Assembly: GCA_034437895.1 (NCBI GenBank) | Contig: DAOTTO010000060.1 | Location: forward strand, 1 to 5,496 | Source of the DNA: JANRLJ01 sp034437895 | GTDB taxonomy: Bacteria > Chloroflexota > Anaerolineae > Aggregatilineales > Phototrophicaceae | Reading direction: 5' to 3' | DNA: 5,496 nucleotides | In this document: piece by piece, positions 1 to 5,382 of the stretch | How the letters are laid out: each line of letters starts with the position of its first letter | How positions within the stretch are numbered: the stretch's first letter is position 1 | Program-made: the position numbers and the translations under genes | Notes under the pieces: model-generated | Database searches by the model: none | Seen by the model: the letters and a program-made list of their open reading frames with translations, nothing else | What the model was told of the DNA's origin: nothing

Positions 1-123
1 TACCTCGCCCCCCGGCTCCCTCTCCAATACTTGGAGAGGGGGAGAAAAACGCATCTTGAAGTCCCCTCTCCATGCAATGGGGAGGGGATTTAGGGGTGGG
101 GTAAATGCGTGAGCGAAAGTTCT
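1..123. repeat. Palindromic intergenic repeat element, copy 1 (left end cut by window edge)
   Basis: Bases 1-102 match 5395-5496 in the same orientation at 97 of 102 positions. The element folds as an outer stem enclosing two hairpins. The outer stem pairs 2-11 with 93-102. Hairpin 1 pairs 16-27 with 31-42 around the tip TAC. Hairpin 2 pairs 63-73 with 77-87 around the tip GCA. An A-rich spacer (43-62) separates the hairpins. Bases 109-123, containing AGCGAAAGT, are the reverse complement (13 of 15) of the sequence at 5383-5397 on the left edge of copy 2, so the full element probably has longer terminal inverted repeats and a length near 135 bases. No coding potential is visible. The form suggests a non-autonomous MITE-like or REP-like element. 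The mobilising enzyme is not in the window. Confidence 0.85.
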
Positions 124-145
124 ATGATATCATCTGTGTCATCAT

Positions 146-179
146 AAAGAGACCCTACCCTAATCGTAGGGTCTTTTTT
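146..179 (+). terminator. Rho-independent terminator of a gene left of the window
   Basis: A perfect 8-base stem, GACCCTAC (151-158) with GTAGGGTC (166-173), has a 7-base loop and is followed by six T (174-179). A-rich bases before the stem can pair with part of the T run. The T run follows the stem on the plus strand only, so it should stop transcription entering from the left. No gene that it could serve lies inside the window. Confidence 0.8.
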
Positions 180-223
180 CACGTCTTCTCCCCTCTTACT
201 CACCTCCTATTTTGCTACAACAC

Positions 224-252
224 TTGAACTATAAGCACTTTTCGTTTAGAAA
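224..252 (+). promoter_or_regulatory. Candidate promoter for the SUMF1-domain gene
   Basis: TTGAAC (224-229) and TAGAAA (247-252) are 17 bases apart, and each matches four of six positions of the sigma-70 consensus. The site sits between the upstream terminator and the gene and would give a leader of about 80 bases. An alternative -10-like TATATG lies just downstream at about 263-268. The call rests on motif resemblance only. Confidence 0.3.
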
Positions 253-280
253 TGGGTCTTACTATATGTAGCACACACGT

Positions 281-308
281 AGGCCGATAGCGCGAGGGGC
301 GCTTGCCT
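281..308 (+). promoter_or_regulatory. Leader hairpin upstream of the SUMF1-domain gene
   Basis: AGCGC (289-293) pairs with GCGCT (299-303) around the loop GAGGG. An outer AGGC (281-284) pairs with GCCT (305-308) across a small internal loop. The hairpin ends 18 bases before the ribosome binding site, so it may affect transcript stability or translation. There is no T run, so it is not an intrinsic terminator. It does not match a riboswitch that I recognise. Confidence 0.3.
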
Positions 309-326
309 TTTGTGAAAACAGCCTTT

Positions 327-332
327 GAGGAG
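327..332 (+). promoter_or_regulatory. Ribosome binding site that fixes the start at 340
   Basis: GAGGAG ends seven bases before ATG 340-342, a near-ideal Shine-Dalgarno spacing. The in-frame TTG at 325 lies in front of this site and overlaps its surroundings, so it is a poor start. The ATG is therefore preferred. Confidence 0.75.
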
Positions 333-339
333 AAAATTC

Positions 340-1833
340 ATGGGACGAGCAAATTATGGCAGAGTGGGCAACCGCCGACCAAGCACTGCCATTTGGCAAT
401 GGACAATTATTGGTATCACGCTGGGGTTTGCTTGCTCCGCAGTGATCGTATTAGCTTTGTTGACGGTGGGTGTCCTCAGCTTAGAGGGGGACGGACTCGG
501 TGTGGCGGCGGCAGCCACCTCTACGGCTGCCCCCACTGTGAATGTACAAGCGACAGTGGATGTAATCCTTCAACAAACGCTTGCCGCCCTTCCAACCGCG
601 ACAACGCCCCCGACAGAGCCTCCCGCGCAGCAAGCCGTCGTCGCGCCGCCAACCGCCACCGCGACCACTGATCCGGCGCTGTTGCCGTCGGCAACCACCC
701 AACCAACCGCGACCACCGCAGGCGCAAGCAATCCGCCTGCACAAGCAACAACATCTGGTCAATCAGAAGCGACCCAAGAAACAAGTGGGCAGGCGACGAC
801 CAACAACACAACCGCCGCTGGCGCACAACTTCCACCCGGATTAATCACCACGAATTTGCGCGAAGTTCAAGGCGGCACGTTCCAGATGGGAACCAGTCCA
901 CAAGAAATTGCCATTGCTGTGCGTGAATGTCAAGAACGCGATGGTGGCGCTTGTAATGAAGCGGACGCGCAAGATTCTCTGCCTGTGCATAATGCGACGA
1001 TCAACAGTTTTTTGATCGAAGAGTATGAAGTCACCAATACCCAGTATGTCGCTTTCCTCAATTCACTCGGCGCAGGCCGTCATGCCAATGGGTGCAGCGG
1101 ACAAAAGTGCATTGACACCACGCGGGAGAACGCAGGCAGCTATATCGCTTTTGATAGTGCCAATTACAGCGTTCAAGATATTTTTGCGAATTTCCCGGCA
1201 TCAGGTGTGACGTGGTACGGCGCACAGGCTTACTGCCAAGCGATTGGTCGCCGTTTGCCCACCGAAGCCGAATGGGAACGGGCCGCACGCGGCATAAACA
1301 ATTTCTTGTATCCTTGGAGCAGTCAATGGATACCCGATATTGCCAAATATCGCTTGCCGGGGGCAGATATCACAACTATCGGCTCAAGCGCGGTGGGTTC
1401 GTTCCAGAATAGCAGCGAGTTTGGCATTTTTGATATGGCGGGGAATGTCGCGGAATGGGTGCAGGATTTCTACGGGAATAATTATTATACCCAGCCTGCC
1501 GCCACCGAACCGAATCCGCAGGGGCCGCCTTCTGGCACAGATCGCGTACTGCGCGGCGGCTCGTGGGATACACTGCCGTTCTTCTTACGCGCCGTGCATC
1601 GTCAGAATGCCACACCCGACAGCGTTCTGCTTTCACAAGGCTTCCGGTGTGCGGCAGATGCAGGCACAGTACCTGCTGCGGGGACGAGTCCTGTTCAGCC
1701 GATTGGAGAAGTGACGGACGAAGCGCCGTTGGGTGCCGCGCCGACTCTTCCGCCCCGTGCGACACTCTCACCGCTGCCCCTCACCCCAACCGAGTCAGCC
1801 GGTGCGCTTCCGCCTACCGCGCCAGGTGGCTGA
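340..1833 (+). CDS. Membrane-anchored SUMF1/FGE-sulfatase-domain protein, probably non-catalytic
   Basis: The product is 497 residues from ATG 340. An Arg-rich N-terminus (1-16) precedes one membrane helix (about 21-46), so the rest should lie outside the membrane. Residues 55-168 are an Ala/Thr/Pro/Gln-rich linker with repeated PTAT-like units. Residues 174-440 form an FGE-sulfatase (SUMF1) domain with hallmark segments RRLPTEAEWERAARG (304-318), DMAGNVAEWVQD (365-376), RVLRGGSWD (402-410) and GFRCAAD (434-440). A second Pro/Thr-rich tail fills 441-497. True formylglycine-generating enzyme carries two catalytic cysteines shortly after the GGS motif. Here that stretch reads DTLPFFLRAVHRQN and has none, so sulfatase maturation is unlikely and a binding or scaffold role is more probable. 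Cysteine pairs 197/205 and 252/257 could form disulfides. Domain assignment is firm, but ligand and role are unknown. The gene is convergent with the regulator gene at 1943-2578. Confidence 0.93.
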   Translation: MGRANYGRVGNRRPSTAIWQWTIIGITLGFACSAVIVLALLTVGVLSLEGDGLGVAAAATSTAAPTVNVQATVDVILQQTLAALPTATTPPTEPPAQQAVVAPPTATATTDPALLPSATTQPTATTAGASNPPAQATTSGQSEATQETSGQATTNNTTAAGAQLPPGLITTNLREVQGGTFQMGTSPQEIAIAVRECQERDGGACNEADAQDSLPVHNATINSFLIEEYEVTNTQYVAFLNSLGAGRHANGCSGQKCIDTTRENAGSYIAFDSANYSVQDIFANFPASGVTWYGAQAYCQAIGRRLPTEAEWERAARGINNFLYPWSSQWIPDIAKYRLPGADITTIGSSAVGSFQNSSEFGIFDMAGNVAEWVQDFYGNNYYTQPAATEPNPQGPPSGTDRVLRGGSWDTLPFFLRAVHRQNATPDSVLLSQGFRCAADAGTVPAAGTSPVQPIGEVTDEAPLGAAPTLPPRATLSPLPLTPTESAGALPPTAPGG

Positions 1834-1856
1834 GTTACAATTAAATGTGGGCATAG

Positions 1857-1905
1857 TAGGGAACGACCTTTGTGTCGTTCCCTTGTGCTACAAGGGCGCT
1901 CCCTA
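1857..1905. repeat. Small cloverleaf palindrome between convergent genes, possible bidirectional terminator
   Basis: Three perfect stems pack into 49 bases. An outer TAGGGA (1857-1862) pairs with TCCCTA (1900-1905). Hairpin A pairs ACGAC (1863-1867) with GTCGT (1874-1878). Hairpin B pairs CCCTTGT (1880-1886) with ACAAGGG (1890-1896) around GCT. Alternatively, bases 1859-1867 pair perfectly with 1874-1882 as one 9-base hairpin, which excludes hairpin B and the outer stem. It starts 24 bases after the stop of the SUMF1-domain gene and ends 37 bases before that of the regulator gene. No T run follows on either strand, so intrinsic termination would be weak. It resembles the G/C-rich palindromic intergenic repeats common in Chloroflexota. 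Confidence 0.6.
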
Positions 1906-1942
1906 TAACGGCACAAATTGAAACCAAGTGCTTCGGCAGCCT

Positions 1943-2578
1943 TTAGTCGTCGTCTGCCAATCCACTCCGGCTGGTGGGATGCAGCATGAGCAGCATCTTA
2001 TAAGGTTGGATGCCATCCTCCGCCTCATCCTCATCGCGGTTATATTCTTGAATCAAGCTCATCAAGCGCTCATAAAACGTTTTGGCCTCTTCCGGTTTCA
2101 GAATGAGCCGGCCTTGTGTCACGAGCAAACGGCGATGATCGGGCGCATCGGGACCCGCTTCGATCACACTCGCCGCCATACTATCGCGGATGTCGTTACG
2201 CGCATCGGCAAAAATACCCGAAAGGGTGATCTCCAGCCCTTCATCAAATTCGGCTGTTCCGGGGGAAAGCAGCCCTTTTTCCAGCCGATAGACCCGTGCC
2301 GCCATCTGATAATGTTTTTCAATGATGCCAGACACAATGCGCGTTTCTACCATCTGAATCAAGCCGTGTTTTTCCAACAGATTAAAGTGATAGTAGAGCT
2401 TCGTCGGCGGCTTATCTAGCTTTTCCGCCACTTGCTTGACGGTGCCGGGCTTGCTCAGATATTCAAGGATGTTAATCCGCAGTGGATCCGCCAAGACTTT
2501 CAGTGTCTCTAAATCGGTGATGATAAATTCTTCAGCGGGCTTAAACTTCTCACTGATTTGAGTCGTTTCGTCAATCAT
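1943..2578 (-). CDS. ArsR-type winged-helix transcriptional regulator (HTH_20-like)
   Basis: The product is 211 residues with no membrane helix. Residues 22-100 form a winged helix-turn-helix: DLETLKVLADPLRINILEYL is the opening helix, followed by TVKQVAEKLDKPPTKLYYHF (helix-turn-helix with recognition helix about 57-66), NLLEKHGLI and a wing with GIIEKHY (84-90). There is no cysteine anywhere, so classical ArsR-type thiolate metal sensing is excluded. Residues 105-211 are a helical C-terminal region with an acidic stretch (RDEDEAED, 181-188), probably for dimerisation or effector binding. Family members with this layout regulate transcription in response to ligands that are mostly unknown. 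The ribosome binding site is weak (AAGAAG about nine bases upstream). The gene has its own extended -10 promoter inside an inverted repeat, which suggests autoregulation. Whether it controls the neighbouring genes cannot be seen. Confidence 0.9.
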   Translation of the reverse strand: MIDETTQISEKFKPAEEFIITDLETLKVLADPLRINILEYLSKPGTVKQVAEKLDKPPTKLYYHFNLLEKHGLIQMVETRIVSGIIEKHYQMAARVYRLEKGLLSPGTAEFDEGLEITLSGIFADARNDIRDSMAASVIEAGPDAPDHRRLLVTQGRLILKPEEAKTFYERLMSLIQEYNRDEDEAEDGIQPYKMLLMLHPTSRSGLADDD

Positions 2579-2600
2579 AATTTTTAACTTCTTCTATCGA

Positions 2601-2632
2601 GTGTGATAATAACATGCTCCCTATTATAACAC
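2601..2632 (-). promoter_or_regulatory. Extended -10 promoter embedded in an 11-10-11 inverted repeat (operator candidate)
   Basis: On the minus strand TGTTATAAT (2631-2623) is a perfect extended -10 (TG, one base, TATAAT), with no good -35 box. The arm GTGTGATAATA (2601-2611, plus) is the inverted match, 10 of 11, of TATTATAACAC (2622-2632) across a 10-base spacer. The arm centres are 21 bases apart, two helical turns, so a dimer could bind both on one face. The repeat covers the -10 box and the expected start of transcription (about 2616), leaving a leader of about 38 bases before the regulator gene. This arrangement fits self-repression by the ArsR-type protein. The binding itself is inference. 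Confidence 0.6.
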
Positions 2633-2708
2633 CGCGAGATATTTCGGACGATTGCGGTAACGTAAAAAATTCGGGCAAATCGACCAAATTCGCTATTTAG
2701 CGCCGCCT

Positions 2709-3848
2709 CTAGTTTTTAGGCTTTTGTTCGCGGGAGGCCAAAAACAGACTCGCAAGCACACCGCCAATCACCGCAGCTATACCACTGAAGAAACCCATTA
2801 CCCATCCGCGACTCTCTTTTTTCGGCGTAGCAGGCGAAAGAATTTCTGCGGCTTCTGTTTCGGCATGGATGAGGGCGGCCTCACTTGGAAGGATTGTTAC
2901 GGGTGGAGCCGTCGCAACAGCGACATTGGCGCTTGGATCATCGACCACTTTAGTCTGGATAATGACTTGCACCGCATCTTTCGTCGGGCGAATTTGTGCG
3001 CCGCGCATCCGCGAATAGACTTGGGTAAATTCTGCGCCGAAAAATAATATCTGCGCGGAGTAATATACCCACAGCAAGATAATAATCAATGACCCCGCCG
3101 CGCCATAAGCGGAAGCAACTGAGCTGCTTCCTAAATAAAGGCCAATCAGCGATTTACCAAGCGTAAACATCACCGAGGTAAAGGCCGCCCCCGCCCACAC
3201 ATCCGACCAAGCAATATCCGCATCCGGCAGCCACATATAAATCATGGCGAAAAGCAGCGTCGTGATCCCAAACGAAACCACGAGATTAGCGATCTGAATC
3301 AGGGTGTGCAACTGCGGCGCAATCCCATGCAAAAAAGTGTCCAGCGCAGCAATTACCGTACTCAACACCAACGACACCAACAGCAAAAAGCCTGCCCCCA
3401 GCACCATCGACAAAGAGATAAAGCGCGTTTTTAGCGTCCGCAAGATGCTTTTAAGGCCAGCATTAGGGCGCGGTTGCACGTTCCAGATTTTATTCAGTGA
3501 GCTTTGCAACTGCCCGAACACTGCGCCCGACCCAGCGATAAGCGTAATAAGCGCAATCACAGTGGCGATGCGTCCGGTGGCGGGGTCAAGACTGCTCTGC
3601 AACGTCCCTTCGATGACCGCAGCGCCTTCCGACCCAACCAAACTGCTGATTTGGGCAAGAACTTGGCGCTGCACCTCAACCCGATCAAACATTATTCCGG
3701 CGATGCCGATCACAACTAGCAGCAGCGGTGTGAGCGAAAACGCCGTGTAATAGGCGAGCGCGGCGGATAAACGCGGCACATCGTCGCGCTGATATTCCTC
3801 ATAAGTTTCTTTAAACAGGTGAAAAAGGTTGGTCAAATGTCTTTTCAT
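2709..3848 (-). CDS. YihY/BrkB-family inner-membrane protein with an extra C-terminal membrane helix
   Basis: The product is 379 residues. The N-terminus (1-24) is short and charged, then the family core follows with six membrane helices at about 27-53, 93-113, 143-168, 182-205, 216-238 and 248-272. Family signatures seen are RLSAALAYYTAFSLTPLLLV (26-45), FGQLQSSLNKIWNV (111-124), PDADIAWSDVWAGA (208-221) and SAYGAAGSLIIILLWVYYSA (246-265), followed by FFGAEFTQVYSR (269-280). The family is often labelled ribonuclease BN, but that activity belongs to another protein. A transport or envelope role is assumed and the substrate is unknown. Residues 283-347 form a non-membrane linker leading to a seventh helix (349-370) rich in glycine, with basic residues on both sides; most relatives end soon after the sixth helix. 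No strong ribosome binding site is seen: GGAG lies 13 bases upstream. Gaps of 117 and 130 bases separate it from its neighbours. Confidence 0.92.
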   Translation of the reverse strand: MKRHLTNLFHLFKETYEEYQRDDVPRLSAALAYYTAFSLTPLLLVVIGIAGIMFDRVEVQRQVLAQISSLVGSEGAAVIEGTLQSSLDPATGRIATVIALITLIAGSGAVFGQLQSSLNKIWNVQPRPNAGLKSILRTLKTRFISLSMVLGAGFLLLVSLVLSTVIAALDTFLHGIAPQLHTLIQIANLVVSFGITTLLFAMIYMWLPDADIAWSDVWAGAAFTSVMFTLGKSLIGLYLGSSSVASAYGAAGSLIIILLWVYYSAQILFFGAEFTQVYSRMRGAQIRPTKDAVQVIIQTKVVDDPSANVAVATAPPVTILPSEAALIHAETEAAEILSPATPKKESRGWVMGFFSGIAAVIGGVLASLFLASREQKPKN

Positions 3849-3852
3849 GGTG

Positions 3853-3945
3853 AGAGTCTGTCTCCGGTGTAAAACGTCGTAAGGTTAACTTACAGTCTAC
3901 CCACGCCCCCTAAACAGACTCTAAACAGGCGTTTTTTTTAGTCAA
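3853..3945 (-). promoter_or_regulatory. Promoter region of the YihY/BrkB gene with inverted and direct repeats
   Basis: On the minus strand TTGACT (3945-3940) and TAGAGT (3923-3918) are 16 bases apart, matching five and four of six sigma-70 positions, with an A run between them. Transcription would start near 3911 and leave a leader of about 62 bases. The -10 box overlaps two copies of CTAAACAG (plus, 3910-3917 and 3921-3928) spaced 11 bases, one helical turn. It also overlaps one arm of a perfect 9-base inverted repeat, AGAGTCTGT (3853-3861) with ACAGACTCT (3914-3922). These look like regulator binding sites, but no regulator can be named. Confidence 0.4.
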
Positions 3946-3965
3946 GCATTAATCAAAGATGTGTT

Positions 3966-5243
3966 TTATAGCACCAACACCCCTGCCGCGCCGCTAATCA
4001 TGCCAATGACGATCACACCAATCAGCGTGGCGACCAAGCCCTTCGCAAAACCGAAGTCATAAGCGCTGCCCACCAAACCCACTAACTTCAGCAGCACCGT
4101 TAATGTAAACAGGCCGATCACCGCCGCGCCAATCGTAAGGGCATTACCGCCGCCGCTGCTTAGGATAAGCAGACCAAAAATGCCTGCCAGAACGAGCATA
4201 ATAATGCTGCGATTGGTCATCAAGGCTGCCGCTTTATGCGCGATATAAGGCAGGTTGCCTGCGCCGCCGAGTGCTGAAGCCGAAATGAGGTGGATAATGG
4301 CACTCATCAACAGTAGAAGCAGGCCGCTGACGACACCCGCCCCTAAACCGCGCAGGATAATTGTCACAACTGGCGTTTCGCTGATCGTCGTGGCGGTTTC
4401 CATAAAAGCCGGATCCACTTCCATCAGTTTAATTTGTGTGCCGAATTTTTCTTTTGCGTCGATTTGCGCTTGTGTTATTGGTAAGCGACAGGTTTCTTTG
4501 CCATCTTCAAATACACATTGGCGATTTGCCCAGTTGATGAGGTTTTTTTCGTAGCGATCAAGATAGCCTTGTGCGCCTTGAACCGCGATAAATCCAACAA
4601 AGATAACACCGATTACGATAATGATGGAAAAGACCGAAATATCCAGCGCGACATCGCGCCACGTCGCTTTAGAAACTTCTGCCTGATGTGAGTCAATCTT
4701 TTTTTGCTTTCGCGCATCAAGAACTTTTTTGCTAGCGTTTTTCTGCATGTCTTCGTTATTGAGCATTTTTACCGCTTCAGCAACCTCTAAGCCCGTTGCT
4801 CCTTCACACAAGCTGGCAAAATAGGAGTCGTAGCGGAGGTTGGGATCGGTACTGAGGGCTTTGGAAAGCGCCTTCATCATCTTGGCTTTGTCGTCGTTCA
4901 ACTGGTAGGACATCGCTTCGTCCAACAAGCGTTGAGCGCGTTTTTCATCTTCTGGCGACACATGAAACTTCGGCGCTTTGCCAGATTTGTCGGGCGGTGG
5001 GGGTGTGGCAGGGGCAGACTGAGGTGCTTTCCGTTTGGAATCGTCCATGCCGCCCGTTTGCTCAAGGATAAATCGCCCCGCTTTGAGCGCGAGTTCGCGC
5101 ACTTCGGGATCGCGGTCATCCCCGCCTAGCTTTGCCAGCGGCACGATAGCAGCTTTTTCTCTGGCGCGGGCAAGTGCTTTGATGGCGCTTTTGCGTATTT
5201 CGGGATCAGGGCTTTTGAGTTGTTTAAAATGTTCTTTGCTCAT
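3966..5243 (-). CDS. HEAT-like N-terminus fused to a Yip1-like membrane domain
   Basis: The product is 425 residues. Residues 1-64 are a HEAT-like helical repeat region (SPDPEIRKSAIKALARAREK at 11-30, then DRDPEVRELALKAGRFI at 43-59). A Pro/Ala/Lys linker (68-92) follows. Residues 97-195 are charged and helical, with a TPR-like stretch (about 103-133). One membrane helix lies at about 199-223. An extracytoplasmic loop (about 224-290) follows with C243 and C252 nine residues apart. Four more helices at about 292-320, 346-363, 367-393 and 400-425 form a Yip1-like domain, with HLISASALGGAGN (318-330) resembling its conserved His and GG segment. The protein ends inside or at the membrane. Bacterial Yip1-like proteins have no settled function, so none is given. 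The N-terminal half probably binds another protein in the cytosol. No good ribosome binding site is seen, and ATG 5243 is kept because the HEAT-like region starts directly after it. Confidence 0.82.
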   Translation of the reverse strand: MSKEHFKQLKSPDPEIRKSAIKALARAREKAAIVPLAKLGGDDRDPEVRELALKAGRFILEQTGGMDDSKRKAPQSAPATPPPPDKSGKAPKFHVSPEDEKRAQRLLDEAMSYQLNDDKAKMMKALSKALSTDPNLRYDSYFASLCEGATGLEVAEAVKMLNNEDMQKNASKKVLDARKQKKIDSHQAEVSKATWRDVALDISVFSIIIVIGVIFVGFIAVQGAQGYLDRYEKNLINWANRQCVFEDGKETCRLPITQAQIDAKEKFGTQIKLMEVDPAFMETATTISETPVVTIILRGLGAGVVSGLLLLLMSAIIHLISASALGGAGNLPYIAHKAAALMTNRSIIMLVLAGIFGLLILSSGGGNALTIGAAVIGLFTLTVLLKLVGLVGSAYDFGFAKGLVATLIGVIVIGMISGAAGVLVL

Positions 5244-5293
5244 GGTCGCGCTCTTGATGATTTGAAGTAATGACTTGCATTCAGCATAGCATC

Positions 5294-5309
5294 AAGTTGC
5301 GCTCAACTT
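5294..5309. promoter_or_regulatory. Short perfect inverted repeat upstream of the HEAT/Yip1 gene
   Basis: AAGTTG (5294-5299) and CAACTT (5304-5309) are perfect 6-base arms around CGCT, 50 bases before the start codon. It could be an operator or a leader hairpin. The 140-base gap before the gene holds several weak A/T-rich -10-like hexamers but no promoter that I can call with confidence. Confidence 0.25.
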
Positions 5310-5382
5310 ACGTTAAGCATTTTTAGCAGAAGTTAAACGATGTTATTTTATCGTGGTGGACGATAGAAGTGTTTTAAATAGC

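Noticed and set aside
1..102. CRISPR repeat
   Set aside because: There are only two copies, each over 100 bases and more than 5 kb apart, with no spacers and no cas gene.
325..339. TTG at 325 as start of the SUMF1-domain gene
   Set aside because: It would lie ahead of the ribosome binding site at 327-332. ATG 340 has ideal spacing from that site.
1376..1771. Minus-strand open frame of 131 codons
   Set aside because: It is antisense to the conserved C-terminal part of the SUMF1 domain and its translation looks like random Arg/Ser/Pro-rich sequence.
340..1833. Sulfatase-activating formylglycine-generating enzyme
   Set aside because: The catalytic cysteine pair after the GGS motif is absent, and no sulfatase gene lies nearby.
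1928..2419. Plus-strand open frame of 163 codons
   Set aside because: It lies antisense to the winged-helix regulator gene, its translation shows no recognisable family or domain, and no ribosome binding site precedes it.
2709..3848. Annotation as ribonuclease BN
   Set aside because: This label was transferred in error to the YihY/BrkB family. The protein is a multi-helix membrane protein with no nuclease motif.
3903..3939. Plus-strand terminator-like ACGCC/GGCGT stem followed by eight T
   Set aside because: The stem is only five bases with a 20-base loop, and no plus-strand gene precedes it. The T run is better read as the A run within the minus-strand promoter of the YihY/BrkB gene.
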